The translations under genes were made by a program, and so were the position numbers. Below the pieces are notes generated by a model. The model was not told the DNA's origin. It did no database searches and saw nothing but the letters and a program-made list of their open reading frames with translations. A stretch of 64,000 nt of DNA from Pseudolabrys sp. FHR47. GTDB lineage: Bacteria > Pseudomonadota > Alphaproteobacteria > Rhizobiales > Xanthobacteraceae. The stretch lies in contig NZ_CP039740.1 in the NCBI RefSeq assembly GCF_005153485.1, positions 186,001-250,000 of the forward strand. Direction: 5' to 3'. Shown piece by piece: positions 46,719-56,934 of this stretch (the stretch's first letter is position 1; each line of letters opens with the position of its first letter).

Positions 46719-47312
46719 ATGCGCATCGCCACCATCAAGCGCAAGACCAAGGAAACCGACATCGAGGTCACAGTCGATCTCGACGGCAAGGGCCGTTCTC
46801 AGATTGCGACCGGTATCGGTTTCCTCGACCATATGCTCGACCTCCTGGCGCGCCATTCGCGCATCGACATGACGGTCAAGGCAATCGGCGATCTGCACAT
46901 CGATTTCCACCACACCGCGGAGGACACCGGCATCGCGCTCGGCCAGGCGGTGAAGCAGGCGCTAGGCGACATGAAGGGCATCGGCCGTTACGCCGACGTC
47001 CACATGCCGATGGATGAGACGCTGACTCGCGTCGCGCTCGATATTTCCGGCCGCCCGTTCCTGGTGTTCAAGGCCGAGTTCGGCCGCGACAAGGTCGGCC
47101 AATTCGACACCGAGCTGGTGCAGGAATGGTTCCAGGCATTCGCCATGAATGCGGGCGTGACGCTCCATGTCGAATGCCTGTACGGCACGAACGATCACCA
47201 TATCGCCGAGTCGTGCTTCAAGGGTCTGGCGCGCTGCCTGCGCAACGCCGTCGCGATCGACGAGCGCACCAAGGACGAAGTGCCGTCCACGAAGGGAACG
47301 CTGGGGAATTGA
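46719..47312 (+). CDS. hisB: Imidazoleglycerol-phosphate dehydratase
   Basis: Manganese-dependent enzyme of histidine synthesis (198 residues, dehydratase domain only). It starts [17 protein letters not shown]. The metal-binding motifs are [16 protein letters not shown] and [20 protein letters not shown], then [20 protein letters not shown]. It is the first gene of the his cluster and diverges from hslV. A longer in-frame extension upstream is not needed. Confidence 0.97.
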   Translation: MRIATIKRKTKETDIEVTVDLDGKGRSQIATGIGFLDHMLDLLARHSRIDMTVKAIGDLHIDFHHTAEDTGIALGQAVKQALGDMKGIGRYADVHMPMDETLTRVALDISGRPFLVFKAEFGRDKVGQFDTELVQEWFQAFAMNAGVTLHVECLYGTNDHHIAESCFKGLARCLRNAVAIDERTKDEVPSTKGTLGN

Positions 47313-47316
47313 GAGC

Positions 47317-47390
47317 GTCATCGTCCGCGAAAGCGGACGATCCAGCGCTTCCCCTTCAGAGCTGGATGCTCCGCCTTCGCGGAGCATGAC
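47317..47390. repeat. Palindromic repeat, family D (copy D2)
   Basis: A 74-bp palindrome between hisB and the DUF2628 gene. Its left part contains GTCATCGTCCGCGAAAGCGGA and its right part ends GCGGAGCATGAC. The arms pair over CCAGC/GCTGG. Arrangement and length match copy D1. Confidence 0.8.
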
Positions 47391-47412
47391 AGAAAGTGTA
47401 ACGAGTAAACCA

Positions 47413-47931
47413 ATGCCCACCTACACCGTGCACGAACCGCCGCGGCGGAAAAATGAGAGCGTTACCCAACCGGAACGCTTTGTCTTTGTGCGCGACGGAT
47501 TCCATTTCTGGGCGTTCCTGCTGCCGCCGCTGTGGTTCATCGCCAAGCGGCTGTGGGTGGCGTTGATCCTTTACGTCATCGCGACTGTTGCGCTCGAATT
47601 CGGTATGGCCTGGGCGAAGGTGCCGTCAACGGGACGCGTCATCGTGGAGGTCATGCTCGCCATCGTCATCGGTTTCGAGGCGGCGACCATCCAGCGCTGG
47701 ACCTTGCAGCGGCGCAAATGGAAGACGCTTGGTTTTGTCGTCGCCGAGGACGAGGAACTGGCGGAGCGCCGCTTCTTCGCGGCGTGGCAGCAAGGCGCGG
47801 CGGTGAACAACAAGTCCTTTGAGTCGACCACCGTCTATGCGGCGCCGGTGCTGCGCGGTTCGCCGTCGTCGTCCGACGTCATTGGCCTGTTCCCCGAGCC
47901 GGGCAATTCTTCCCTGGGGACGTCGCGATGA
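47413..47931 (+). CDS. DUF2628 membrane protein in the his operon
   Basis: A 172-residue protein with a soluble N-terminus ([15 protein letters not shown]), hydrophobic stretches at about 30-60 ([30 protein letters not shown]) and 70-90, and a soluble C-terminal half. This is the DUF2628 pattern. The chosen ATG lies 22 bp after repeat D2. Its stop overlaps the hisH start. A gene of this family at this place in the his cluster is common in Hyphomicrobiales, but its role is not known. Confidence 0.85.
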   Translation: MPTYTVHEPPRRKNESVTQPERFVFVRDGFHFWAFLLPPLWFIAKRLWVALILYVIATVALEFGMAWAKVPSTGRVIVEVMLAIVIGFEAATIQRWTLQRRKWKTLGFVVAEDEELAERRFFAAWQQGAAVNNKSFESTTVYAAPVLRGSPSSSDVIGLFPEPGNSSLGTSR

Positions 47932-48578
47932 GCGTTGCCATTGTCGATTACGGCTCGGGCAATCTGCACTCGGCGGCCAAGGCGTTCGAACGCGCCGCGC
48001 GTGAGAGCGGGCACAATCAGAAAATACTCGTGACGTCTAAGCCTGACGATGTGAAAGACGCGACGCGTATTGTGCTGCCCGGCGTCGGTGCCTATGCCGA
48101 TTGCCGGCGCGGGCTCACTGAAATTCCCGGCATGGTCGAAGCCTTGAACGAGGCGGTGTTGCAGCGTGGCAAGCCGTTCCTCGGCATTTGCGTCGGCATG
48201 CAGTTGATGGCCGAGCGCGGTCTTGAATATCAGGTGACGCCAGGGCTCGGCTGGATTGCGGGCGAGGTCGACAAGATCGCGCCGTCCGATGCCTCACTCA
48301 AGATCCCGCACATGGGCTGGAACACCCTCGATCTCAAGACGATGCATCCGCTGCTCGACGAAATTCCGCTCGGGCCGGACGGCCTGCACGCCTATTTCGT
48401 CCACTCCTATGCGTTCAGGACGGCGCGAAAGGACGATTTGGTTGCGCAGGCCGATTACGGCGGACCGGTCACGGCCATCATCGGGCGCGACAACATGGTC
48501 GGCACGCAATTTCATCCCGAGAAGAGCCAAAAGCTCGGCCTGCGGCTGATCGCGAACTTTTTGAAGTGGATGCCATGA
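47928..48578 (+). CDS. hisH: Imidazole glycerol phosphate synthase glutaminase subunit
   Basis: Class I glutamine amidotransferase that supplies ammonia to HisF. Catalytic Cys lies in [11 protein letters not shown], His and Glu in [10 protein letters not shown]. Also present are [11 protein letters not shown] and [10 protein letters not shown] (oxyanion region). It has 216 residues. It overlaps both the DUF2628 stop (4 bp) and the hisA start. Confidence 0.97.
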   Translation: MSVAIVDYGSGNLHSAAKAFERAARESGHNQKILVTSKPDDVKDATRIVLPGVGAYADCRRGLTEIPGMVEALNEAVLQRGKPFLGICVGMQLMAERGLEYQVTPGLGWIAGEVDKIAPSDASLKIPHMGWNTLDLKTMHPLLDEIPLGPDGLHAYFVHSYAFRTARKDDLVAQADYGGPVTAIIGRDNMVGTQFHPEKSQKLGLRLIANFLKWMP

Positions 48579-49315
48579 TTCTCTTTCCCGCCATCGACCT
48601 GAAAGAGGGCCTCGCCGTGCGCCTGGAACAAGGCGACATGGCGCGCGCCACCGTGTTTCATCGCGATCCGGCGGCGCAGGCGCGCGCCTTCGAGATGCAG
48701 GGCTTCCGCTATCTGCACATCGTCGATCTCGACGGCGCCTTTGCCGGCAAGCCGGTGAATGCCGACGCCGTCGACCGCATTCTTGAGACCATCGGCATTC
48801 CGGTGCAGCTCGGCGGAGGCGTGCGCGACATGGCGACCGTTGAGGGCTGGCTCGGCAAGGGCGTCGATCGCGTCATCATCGGCACCGCGGCGGTGCGCGA
48901 TCCCGCCTTCGTCAAGGAAGCCGCCAGGAAGTATCCCGGCCGCGTTGCCGTCGGCCTCGATGCGCGCGACGGCAAGGTTGCCGTCGAGGGCTGGGCCGAA
49001 GCGTCCGAGCTGACCGTGCTCGACATCGCGCGGCGTTTCGAAGACGCCGGCGTGGCGGCAATCATTTACACCGACATCGCGCGTGACGGCATGCTCAAGG
49101 GTATCAACTGGGATGCGACCATCGCGCTCGCCGAAGCGATTTCCATTCCGGTGATTGCCTCGGGCGGTCTCGCCTCGATGGACGATATCCGCACCCTGCT
49201 GGAGCCGCGTGCGCGCAAGCTGGAAGGTGCCATTGCCGGCCGCGCCATCTATGACGGCCGGCTCGACGTGCCGGAAGCGCTTCGCATGATCCGCGATGCC
49301 GAGGCAAACCGCTGA
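48575..49315 (+). CDS. hisA: Phosphoribosylformimino-5-aminoimidazole carboxamide ribotide isomerase
   Basis: TIM-barrel isomerase (246 residues). It starts [17 protein letters not shown], with the catalytic Asp in FPAIDLKEG. The opposite-side catalytic region is [12 protein letters not shown]. Phosphate-binding loops are LGGGVRDMA and [10 protein letters not shown]. The ATG overlaps the hisH TGA (ATGA), so translation is coupled. Confidence 0.97.
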   Translation: MILFPAIDLKEGLAVRLEQGDMARATVFHRDPAAQARAFEMQGFRYLHIVDLDGAFAGKPVNADAVDRILETIGIPVQLGGGVRDMATVEGWLGKGVDRVIIGTAAVRDPAFVKEAARKYPGRVAVGLDARDGKVAVEGWAEASELTVLDIARRFEDAGVAAIIYTDIARDGMLKGINWDATIALAEAISIPVIASGGLASMDDIRTLLEPRARKLEGAIAGRAIYDGRLDVPEALRMIRDAEANR

Positions 49316-50091
49316 TGTTCAAAGTCCGCGTCATTCCCTGTCTCGACGTGAAAGACGGCCGAGTCGTCAAGGGCGTCAACTTCGTCGATCTGCGCGATGC
49401 CGGCGATCCGGTCGAGGCGGCGGTGGCTTACGATGCCGCCGGCGCTGACGAGCTCTGTTTCCTCGACATCACCGCCAGCCACGAGAACCGCGACACCATC
49501 TTCGATGTAGTGACGCGCACTGCGGAAGCCTGCTTCATGCCGCTCACCGTCGGCGGTGGCGTTCGTACTGTCGAGGATATCCGCAAGCTGCTCACTTGCG
49601 GCGCCGACAAGGTGTCGATCAATACAGCCGCCGTGAACCGGCGCGCTTTTGTGAAGGAAGCGGCGGAGAAGTTCGGCGACCAGTGCATCGTCGTCGCCAT
49701 CGACGCCAAGAAAGTGTCGAACGACGGCGAACCCGCTCGCTGGGAAATCTTCACCCATGGCGGCCGCAATCCGACCGGGCTTGATGCGGTGGCCTATGCG
49801 CGCGAGGTGGTGTCGCTGGGCGCCGGTGAAATTCTGCTGACCTCGATGGACCGGGACGGCACCAAGTCCGGCTTCGATATCGCGCTGACGCGCGCGGTGG
49901 CGGATGCAGTGCCGGTGCCGGTGATCGCCTCGGGCGGTGTCGGCAATCTCGATCACATGGTGGCCGGCATCCGCGACGGCCATGCCACTGCGGTACTGGC
50001 GGCCTCGATCTTCCATTTCGGCGAGTATTCGGTGCGCCAAGCCAAGGATTACATGGCCAAGGCCGGCCTGCCGATGCGGCTGGACCCGTAA
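49315..50091 (+). CDS. hisF: Imidazole glycerol phosphate synthase cyclase subunit
   Basis: TIM-barrel cyclase that joins with HisH (258 residues). It starts [20 protein letters not shown], with the catalytic Asp in CLDVKDG, and the other acid in [23 protein letters not shown] and [11 protein letters not shown] bind phosphates. It overlaps the hisA stop by one base (TGATG). Confidence 0.97.
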   Translation: MFKVRVIPCLDVKDGRVVKGVNFVDLRDAGDPVEAAVAYDAAGADELCFLDITASHENRDTIFDVVTRTAEACFMPLTVGGGVRTVEDIRKLLTCGADKVSINTAAVNRRAFVKEAAEKFGDQCIVVAIDAKKVSNDGEPARWEIFTHGGRNPTGLDAVAYAREVVSLGAGEILLTSMDRDGTKSGFDIALTRAVADAVPVPVIASGGVGNLDHMVAGIRDGHATAVLAASIFHFGEYSVRQAKDYMAKAGLPMRLDP

Positions 50092-50095
50092 TCCG

Positions 50096-50191
50096 CCTCA
50101 TCCTGAGGAGCGGGCGTAGCCCGCGCCTCGAAGGATAGGGCGGCCGCATGGTTCGAGACGCCTCGCTGCGCGAGGCTCCTCACCATGAGGC
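50096..50191. repeat. Palindromic repeat, family E (copy E2)
   Basis: A 96-bp palindrome between hisF and hisE. GCCTCATCCTGAGGAGCG faces CTCCTCACCATGAGGC, with an inner hairpin at CCTCGCTGCGCGAGG. It has the same plan as copy E1 (34939-35039), including the shared central GGTTCGAGACG. Confidence 0.85.
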
Positions 50192-50241
50192 CGGGAAAGG
50201 TTCGGAATGACGGCAATTCAAGAACCTGCTAATTGGCCCCC

Positions 50242-50565
50242 ATGACCCAGTTCACCCTCGCCGACCTGGAAAAACGCATTGAGGAACGCGCGCGCGCCAG
50301 CGCCGAGCAGTCCTATACGCGCGCGCTGATCGACAAGGGCGCGGCGCATTGCGCCAAGAAGATGGGCGAAGAGGCCTTCGAAACGGCCATAGCGGCTGTG
50401 CAGGAAGACAAGAGCCGGCTCGTGTCGGAAGCCGCCGATCTCATCTATCATCTCATGGTGCTGATGAAGGTGCGCGGTGTATCGCTTGCCGATGTCGAGG
50501 CCGAGCTCGACCGGCGCACCGCGCAATCGGGCCATGCCGAGAAAGCGTCCAGGCCGAAGGGCTAG
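50242..50565 (+). CDS. hisE: Phosphoribosyl-ATP pyrophosphatase
   Basis: MazG-like enzyme removing pyrophosphate from phosphoribosyl-ATP, second step of histidine synthesis (107 residues). [20 protein letters not shown] and [16 protein letters not shown] hold the metal-binding Glu/Asp residues. The ATG at 50242 is preferred to the TTG three codons upstream. hisI is not in the window. Confidence 0.94.
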   Translation: MTQFTLADLEKRIEERARASAEQSYTRALIDKGAAHCAKKMGEEAFETAIAAVQEDKSRLVSEAADLIYHLMVLMKVRGVSLADVEAELDRRTAQSGHAEKASRPKG

Positions 50566-50597
50566 GCGCAGCGAGCGCCACAACGACGAATGCAGTA

Positions 50598-51551
50598 ATG
50601 GAACAGCGGATCGACGACAATCTCTCGCCCTACCGCAGCTTCTCGCGGGCTGAATGGGCGGCGCTGCGCGAAGACGCGCCGATGACGCTGACCTCCGACG
50701 AGGTGACGCGGCTGCGCTCGCTGCATGACCGACTCGACATCAAAGAAGTCGAGGACATCTATCTGCCGCTGTCGCGACTTTTGTCGCTCTACGTCACGGC
50801 GACGCAGCGGCTGTTCCGCGCGCAGGAGCGGTTCCTCGGCGTCGAGGACGAGAAGATGCCGTTCATCATCGGCGTCGCCGGCTCGGTCGCGGTCGGTAAA
50901 TCGACCACGGCGCGCGTCCTGCAGGCACTGCTCGCGCGCTGGCCCGGCTCGCCGCAGGTCGATCTCATCACCACCGACGGCTTTCTGTTTCCGAACGCGG
51001 TGCTCGATCGCGAAGGCCTGATGGAGAAGAAGGGCTTTCCGGAAAGCTACGATCTGGCGACTCTGCTGCGTTTTCTCTCCGACGTGAAGGCAGGCAAGCG
51101 TCCTGCGCGCGCGCCGATCTATTCGCATCTGATCTACGACGTGGTGCCGAACCAGTGGATCGAAGTGAACCGGCCGGACATTCTCATCGTCGAAGGTCTC
51201 AACGTATTGCAGACCGGACGTCTGCCGAAGGATGGCAAGGCCATTCCCTTCGTCTCCGATTTCTTCGATTTCTCGGTCTACATCGATGCTGATGAGGACG
51301 TGCTCAAGGGCTGGTACGTCGACCGCTTTCTCACCTTGCGCGGCACAGCCTTCCGCGATCCGAAGTCATACTTCCATCGCTATTCGAACTTGTCAGACGA
51401 TGAAGCGGTGAAGACCGCGGTGTCGATCTGGGAGCGCATCAATCTCGTGAACCTGCACGAGAACATCCTGCCGACGCGACAGCGCGCCGATCTCATTCTC
51501 AAGAAGGCCGGCTCGCACCAGATCGATCAGGTGTCGTTGCGGAGGCTGTAG
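50598..51551 (+). CDS. coaA: Pantothenate kinase type I
   Basis: First enzyme of coenzyme A synthesis (317 residues). The P-loop is [19 protein letters not shown] at about residues 95-113; [20 protein letters not shown] and IVEGLNVLQ are landmarks. The ATG has no upstream overlap with hisE; a longer frame through hisE is an artefact. CoA feedback control is typical of this enzyme type. Confidence 0.96.
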   Translation: MEQRIDDNLSPYRSFSRAEWAALREDAPMTLTSDEVTRLRSLHDRLDIKEVEDIYLPLSRLLSLYVTATQRLFRAQERFLGVEDEKMPFIIGVAGSVAVGKSTTARVLQALLARWPGSPQVDLITTDGFLFPNAVLDREGLMEKKGFPESYDLATLLRFLSDVKAGKRPARAPIYSHLIYDVVPNQWIEVNRPDILIVEGLNVLQTGRLPKDGKAIPFVSDFFDFSVYIDADEDVLKGWYVDRFLTLRGTAFRDPKSYFHRYSNLSDDEAVKTAVSIWERINLVNLHENILPTRQRADLILKKAGSHQIDQVSLRRL

Positions 51552-51555
51552 CCCT

Positions 51556-51659
51556 GCGCCGTCGTCCCCGCGAAGGCGGGAACCCAGTAGCCACCGGCCG
51601 CAAAGATTGAGTCGTGGCGATTGCGAGTACTGGATCGCCCGCTTTCGCGGGAGATGACA
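51556..51659. repeat. Palindromic repeat, family C (copy C3)
   Basis: A 104-bp palindromic element between convergent coaA and the acyltransferase gene. CGTCGTCCCCGCGAAGGCGGG (hairpin) faces CCCGCTTTCGCGGGAGATGAC (hairpin), and the inner arms AACCCAGTA and TACTGGAT are partly complementary. Confidence 0.75.
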
Positions 51660-51671
51660 GATTCCGGCTAA

Positions 51672-52610
51672 TTAGGCCGCCCTGCGGCCCGGGTCGAAGT
51701 GTTCGATATAGCGCTGCTTGATCGCTGACACCGGCAGCACGATCAGCACGTCGGTGGTGCCAAACTCGTGGTCGACCACGGCGCCGTCGCCGATATAGGC
51801 GCCAAGACGCAGATAGCCCTTCACCAGCGGCGGCAACTGGCGCAGCGCCTCCTTCGGATCGATCGATTCCTTCGAGATGCGGTTCATCTCGACATAGCGC
51901 TCGGGCAACGCCTGCGCGCGCCATTCCTCCGGCGCGCGGGCATAGTGATGCAGGAACGACAGCGGCAGCGCCAGGCGCTTGGGCTCGGTGCCGTCGAGGC
52001 TGGCGCAGCCGATCATGACGTCGCAGCGGTTCTGCGTGACGTAGGCGTGGATGCCGTGCCACAGCAGCTCGACCGTGCGCTTGTTGCGATACGGCGCCAG
52101 CACGCAGGAGCGGCCGAGCTCGAGGAATTGCAAATTGCGGTGGCGCGCGATCAGGCCGCTGATGTCAAACTCGCCGGCGGTGTAGAAGCCGCCGTGATCC
52201 TCGGCGAGCGATTGGCGGAGCAGGCGATAGGTGCCGACGACGGCTGGCCGGTTGCCGGGACCGCCCTCGCGCGCGGCATGATCGAGCACCAAGAGGTGGT
52301 CGCAGATGGCGTCGTAGCCGTCGACGTCGCGGCGCGCGAACAGCCGGCCCGGGTTAGGGATGGCGGCGCCTTCCTGGTAGAACACCCGATAACGCAGCTT
52401 TTGCGCCTGCCGCACTTCGGCGGCGGTCTGGGCGAGGCGGACTTCCAGCGAGCCTATCCGGCCGAGCGATTGCAGCGGGCGATGCGCTCGTGCCGCCCAG
52501 GCCTGCAGGCCGCCATAGGCCTGCAGCGACGAGATCAGGCCAGGCGCCGCGGGAGCCGCGCGGCGGCGGCTGAAGGGGTTACGCGTCGGGTTGGCGCTGT
52601 CGCGCATCAT
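51672..52610 (-). CDS. GNAT-type acyltransferase, OlsB-like
   Basis: Similar to the ornithine N-acyltransferase OlsB, which makes lyso-ornithine lipid from acyl-ACP. Signature segments are LRYRVFYQEGAAI, DICDH-like YDAICDHLLVLD, LELGRSCVLAPYRNKRTVELLW and VMIGCASLDGTEPKRLA. The start at 52610 has AAAGGGA 8 nt upstream and yields 312 residues; the frame is open further but without a ribosome-binding site. No olsA gene adjoins. Hemolysin-like annotations are frequent for this group. Confidence 0.82.
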   Translation of the reverse strand: MMRDSANPTRNPFSRRRAAPAAPGLISSLQAYGGLQAWAARAHRPLQSLGRIGSLEVRLAQTAAEVRQAQKLRYRVFYQEGAAIPNPGRLFARRDVDGYDAICDHLLVLDHAAREGGPGNRPAVVGTYRLLRQSLAEDHGGFYTAGEFDISGLIARHRNLQFLELGRSCVLAPYRNKRTVELLWHGIHAYVTQNRCDVMIGCASLDGTEPKRLALPLSFLHHYARAPEEWRAQALPERYVEMNRISKESIDPKEALRQLPPLVKGYLRLGAYIGDGAVVDHEFGTTDVLIVLPVSAIKQRYIEHFDPGRRAA

Positions 52611-52770
52611 GGATGGGTCCCTTTGGGAGCTCGTCGTCATAGGCGTGGAAATAGGGAGCAATTCGTCCCGATTTAAGACCGGCGAATCGCGGCCCAGCAT
52701 CCCGGTGCAGTGATACACCATGCCTCGAATACGGAATTATGACGATTTGGGGAAGCCCGGTTGACGCAGG

Positions 52771-54990
52771 TCAGGCCGCCATCGAGGCTCGCCCGGCAAG
52801 CCGGCCGAGTTCGTCGATGAGGCGCTGGCGGTCGAGCGGTTTGGTGAGAACGGCGTCCATGCCGGCGGCGATGCAGGCCGCCCGGTCGTCGTCGGACGCG
52901 TTCGCGGTTAGCGCGATCACAGGCACCGGGCGAAATGCCTCCTGTGCGACGGCCTTGATTTCGGCCTCGCTGACGCGAATGCGGCGCATGGCCTCGAGCC
53001 CATCCATGCCCGGCATTTGCACGTCCATGAGGATGAGATCGAACCGATTCCCGCTCTCTAAACCTGCGCTCCACGCCAGCACAGCGCTGGCGCCGTCGCC
53101 GACCGTGGTGACGCGGTGGCCGAGCCGCGTCAGAAGCGCGCGGGTCAGCATGACATTGATGGGATTGTCTTCGGCCAGAAGCACGTTGAGCCCGCCGCCG
53201 GGCGGGGCGGCCGGCTCGTCCTGCGGCGCCGGCTCGGCTGCTTTGGCGACATCGAATGTGTCCTGCCCGGCAAAGCGGGCGGCGAGCGAGGCGGCGCGCA
53301 CCGGCTTCACCAGATAGCCGGTGAAGCCCGCGGCCTTCAGCGCCGGCAATTCGGCGCGCTCGCCCGGATTGATCAGCACAATGCACCGCGTCGCGTCCGC
53401 TGCGATATCGCCATTGGTAATCATCGCTTGGGCGAGCGAACCATCGACGATCAGCGTGTCGAAATGTTCTTCGGCAAGATGGCGCGCGGCGTCGGCGGCA
53501 TTGCCGACCTCGATTTGCGTCGCCATGCCCCAGGCATCGAGCCGGCGCGCCAGCACTTCGCCTTCGATATAGGTCGAAGCGACGATCAGCGCGCTTTGGC
53601 CTTTAAGATCGGGCGCCTTGAACGGCGCGCCGGCTTTAATTTCCGCCGGCGGCAATTCGACCGAGAAAGAAAAGGTTGAGCCCTGGTCCGGGGCGCTGTC
53701 GACCTGGAGTGTGCCGTGCATTGCTTCGACGATGCGTTTCGAGATGGCGAGGCCCAGTCCGGTACCGCCGTATTTGCGCGTCGACGACGTGTCGGCCTGT
53801 TCGAAATCGCGGAAGATGCGCGCCTGATCCTCGGGCGCCAGCCCGATGCCGGTGTCGCGCACCGAGAAGCGCACTTCATGACCGCCAGTGCCGGGTTCGA
53901 CGATGACGGTGACACCCCCGCTCTCGGTGAACTTCACGGCATTGCCGGCGAGGTTCAGCAACACCTGGCGCAGGCGCGTAGCGTCGCCTGTGACCGTTGC
54001 CGGCAGACGCTCATCGACGAACGAGCTGATGGCGATGCTCTTGCTGTGCGCGCGGGGCGCCAGCAATTCGATGGTTTCCTCCACGAGCGGCAACAGCGCG
54101 AAAGGTGCGGATGACAGTTCGAGCTTGCCCGCTTCGATTTTCGAAAAATCGAGCACTTCTTCGATCAGCGCCAACAACGTTTCGCCGGATGCCTTGGCGG
54201 CCTTGGCGTAGTTGAGTTGCTCGGGCGTCAGTGGCGTGTCGAGCAACAGATCGGTCATGCCGATGACGCCATTGAGCGGCGTGCGAATCTCGTGACTGAC
54301 GGTGGCGAGAAATCGCGATTTGGCGCGGCTCGCTGCTTCGGCAAGCGCGCGGGCTTCGGCGCGATCGGTGACGTCGCGCCCGACGCTTTGCGTTTCGGTG
54401 CCATTTTCGGTTCGCACGGTGACGTCGCGCCAGGCGACCCAGCGTGGACCGAGCGGCGTGTCGATCTTCTGGTCCTGGGCGCGGGTGCCGTCGTCCAGAA
54501 TGGCGATCTCGGTTTGCTCGATAATGGTGAGTGCCGGTGCCCTGCCGATCACGTCTGAATGATCCTGGCCGGCGAAGCGGCACCAGGCTTCGTTAGCGTA
54601 AGTTACAAGGCCCTGGGCGTCACGGCGCAGGATGAGGTCGCCTTGCGCTTCGAGCATTCCGCGGGCGCGCACTTCCGCTTCGCGTGCTTCCCAAAGCTGG
54701 TCGGATAATTCATCGATACGAAGTTCGAGATCGCGCCGGCGGTTCTTGGCGATACGGCGGCGATAGAGCAGGAACGCGATGACGGCGCAGGCGGCGGCAA
54801 ACAGCGCGCCAGTGCCGATGGCATAGCTGTGTGGGTCGTAATCGGGGCTCGACAGGCGGATGCCGGCCAGAAAACCGAGCGCGCCGGAAATGACCGACAG
54901 AGTGATGACGGCCGAGCGGCCGAACAGGATGAGCGCCGCGGTGTTGCGCGAATGGGTCGGTGCGGGCTTGCGGGTTTTGACTTGAGCCAT
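52771..54990 (-). CDS. Hybrid sensor histidine kinase
   Basis: A 739-residue inner-membrane sensor. Two helices lie at about residues 18-48 and 58-80, followed by a coiled linker and a PAS domain (LILRRDAQGLVTYANEAWCRFAGQ). HisKA has His233 in TVSHEIRTPLNGVIG. The HATPase domain contains RLRQVLLNLAGNAVKFTESG and the G-boxes. A first receiver-like domain (about 460-590) keeps an Asp in LIVDGSLA but is divergent. The second receiver (from about 610) is complete, with Asp656 in ILMDVQMPGMDG. The output is unknown. It is transcribed convergently with nothing close and no response regulator adjoins. Confidence 0.92.
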   Translation of the reverse strand: MAQVKTRKPAPTHSRNTAALILFGRSAVITLSVISGALGFLAGIRLSSPDYDPHSYAIGTGALFAAACAVIAFLLYRRRIAKNRRRDLELRIDELSDQLWEAREAEVRARGMLEAQGDLILRRDAQGLVTYANEAWCRFAGQDHSDVIGRAPALTIIEQTEIAILDDGTRAQDQKIDTPLGPRWVAWRDVTVRTENGTETQSVGRDVTDRAEARALAEAASRAKSRFLATVSHEIRTPLNGVIGMTDLLLDTPLTPEQLNYAKAAKASGETLLALIEEVLDFSKIEAGKLELSSAPFALLPLVEETIELLAPRAHSKSIAISSFVDERLPATVTGDATRLRQVLLNLAGNAVKFTESGGVTVIVEPGTGGHEVRFSVRDTGIGLAPEDQARIFRDFEQADTSSTRKYGGTGLGLAISKRIVEAMHGTLQVDSAPDQGSTFSFSVELPPAEIKAGAPFKAPDLKGQSALIVASTYIEGEVLARRLDAWGMATQIEVGNAADAARHLAEEHFDTLIVDGSLAQAMITNGDIAADATRCIVLINPGERAELPALKAAGFTGYLVKPVRAASLAARFAGQDTFDVAKAAEPAPQDEPAAPPGGGLNVLLAEDNPINVMLTRALLTRLGHRVTTVGDGASAVLAWSAGLESGNRFDLILMDVQMPGMDGLEAMRRIRVSEAEIKAVAQEAFRPVPVIALTANASDDDRAACIAAGMDAVLTKPLDRQRLIDELGRLAGRASMAA

Positions 54991-55283
54991 GCGGGGCTAT
55001 TTCGCCCAGCAATCCTTGCTATTCGATGGTTTCTTTCGGAACGACATCGCGTCGTAGTGAAAGCGCGGTTAAGCGCCTGAACAATGAATGAAAGCTCGTC
55101 ACGTTGCCGAACCAGGTGGAAGGGCCGGGCGCCAAATATACACAAAATTACTGTACAATACCGCGCAGGAGAGGCCGTCTTTCATCGTCAAGTTATTTAA
55201 TAAATAGCCTTCATATTGGCTAACCGATTTTAAACGCCAGCGTCCTCGACGCGTGGCAAGTGCCTCGTGGAAAGGTTGCACGC
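54991..55283. other. Divergent promoter region of the hybrid kinase and chemoreceptor
   Basis: 293 bp with an AT-rich stretch near 55130-55240. It separates two divergent genes, the hybrid kinase and the first MCP. Promoters are likely on both strands; no site is assigned. Confidence 0.4.
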
Positions 55284-56918
55284 ATGTCACTTTCGCAAGT
55301 CTACACGCGCCGCACGAAATCGGTGGGCACTTTGTTCGCATTCGGCCTTGCCATGGCCCTTGGCATCGGTATTGCCGTCGCAATCAGTGCCTACTCCATG
55401 ACGAAGGTGCGCATTGGCAGCGCAACCTATGACAAAATCATTCAGGCGAAGGATCTGGTGGCGGACATTCTGCCGCCGCCCCTCTACATCATCGAGCCGT
55501 ATCTTGAAGCAACCAGGGCCGCTCACCTTGATGCGCCGGTTGCCGACGTCAAGAAACGGATGGCCGAGCTGCGCAAGGATTACGATACGCGCCGCACGTT
55601 CTGGCAGGCATCGAATCTCGACGGCACCATCCGCGACAAGCTGACCGAGGCATCGCACGCGCATGCCGGCAAGTTCTGGACGGTATTCGACGGCAAGCTC
55701 GTGCCGAGCTTGGAACGTCAAGACCGCGCGGCGGCCATGGCGGCTTATGGCGAACTCACGGAGATTTACCGGGCGCATCGCGAAGTAATCGACGAGATCG
55801 TCAACGCAGCCAATGCGCTTGCCGTGAATGTGGAAGCCGAGGCATCCGATCAGGGCCAGATTGCCATCTGGTCCGTCGCCGCCGTCGATGCCGCGTTGTT
55901 TCTGCTCTTGATCGTCGGCATCGTCGCGATCGTTCGCCGCCTCATCAACCCGCTTCAGATTCTTGGACAAGGCCTCGAAAGCCTGGCGAGCGGCAATCTG
56001 ACCTCGCGTATCACGCAGCAGATGCCGCCCGAATACCGGCATCTGCGGGACTATCTCAACACTGCCAACGATCGACTCAATCAGGTGATCGGCGCTGTAA
56101 AAAAATCGGCGCGTGACGTGACCAGCGCGTCGGTCGAAATCTCTGCCAGCACGACGGATCTGTCGCAGCGTACAGAAGAACAGGCGGCGACGATCGAGGA
56201 AACCGCCGCGTCGATGGAACAGATCTCGTCAATCGTGAAATCGAATGCCGACAACGCCCTGCGAGCCGCCACGCAGGCCAAGGCCACCCAGAGCGTGGCC
56301 AATCGGGGCGGCGAGGTTGTCGCCAATGCCGTGAGTGCCATGGCGCAGATCGAGGAATCCTCGCGCAAAATTTCCGATATCATTAGCGTGATCGATGAAA
56401 TCGCGCGGCAGACCAACCTGCTCGCACTCAATGCCGCGGTCGAAGCGGCTCGCGCTGGGGAAGCCGGCCGTGGTTTTGCCGTCGTTGCGTCCGAGGTGCG
56501 CAGTCTGGCGCAGCGGTCGTCTCAGGCAGCCAAGGACATCAAGGATCTCATCACCAGGTCAGGCGCCGAGGTCAAGGACGGCGTCGATCTGGTCAACCGC
56601 GCCGGCGCTTCGCTCGGCGAGATCGTAACCTCGATCCGGGAAGTGGCGTCCATCATCGACGATATTGCTACCGCGAGTGCCGAACAGGCCTCAGGCATCG
56701 AGCAGATCAACAAGGCGCTGACGCAAATGGACACGGTCACGCAGCAGAACTCGGCGCTGGTGGAAGAGAACGCATCGACCGCACGGTCGCTCGAGGATCA
56801 GGCCCGCGCCATGGACGAGCAGATCGAGTTCTTCAGCATCAACCAAGCCGGCTTGCCGGATGCCTTAGATCAACGCCCGGCAGCCGGCACACCGACGGCA
56901 CTGGCGCGAGCGGCCTGA
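55284..56918 (+). CDS. Methyl-accepting chemotaxis protein 1
   Basis: A 544-residue chemoreceptor. Helix 1 (about 11-33, [19 protein letters not shown]) and helix 2 (about 190-215, [21 protein letters not shown]) enclose a helical sensor domain of about 150 residues. HAMP follows ([21 protein letters not shown]). The signalling tip has [28 protein letters not shown]. The start ATG at 55284 has AAAGG upstream. No CheR/CheB pentapeptide is obvious at the C-terminus. The ligand is unknown. Confidence 0.92.
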   Translation: MSLSQVYTRRTKSVGTLFAFGLAMALGIGIAVAISAYSMTKVRIGSATYDKIIQAKDLVADILPPPLYIIEPYLEATRAAHLDAPVADVKKRMAELRKDYDTRRTFWQASNLDGTIRDKLTEASHAHAGKFWTVFDGKLVPSLERQDRAAAMAAYGELTEIYRAHREVIDEIVNAANALAVNVEAEASDQGQIAIWSVAAVDAALFLLLIVGIVAIVRRLINPLQILGQGLESLASGNLTSRITQQMPPEYRHLRDYLNTANDRLNQVIGAVKKSARDVTSASVEISASTTDLSQRTEEQAATIEETAASMEQISSIVKSNADNALRAATQAKATQSVANRGGEVVANAVSAMAQIEESSRKISDIISVIDEIARQTNLLALNAAVEAARAGEAGRGFAVVASEVRSLAQRSSQAAKDIKDLITRSGAEVKDGVDLVNRAGASLGEIVTSIREVASIIDDIATASAEQASGIEQINKALTQMDTVTQQNSALVEENASTARSLEDQARAMDEQIEFFSINQAGLPDALDQRPAAGTPTALARAA

Positions 56919-56934
56919 GGCGCCTGGCCGTGAG

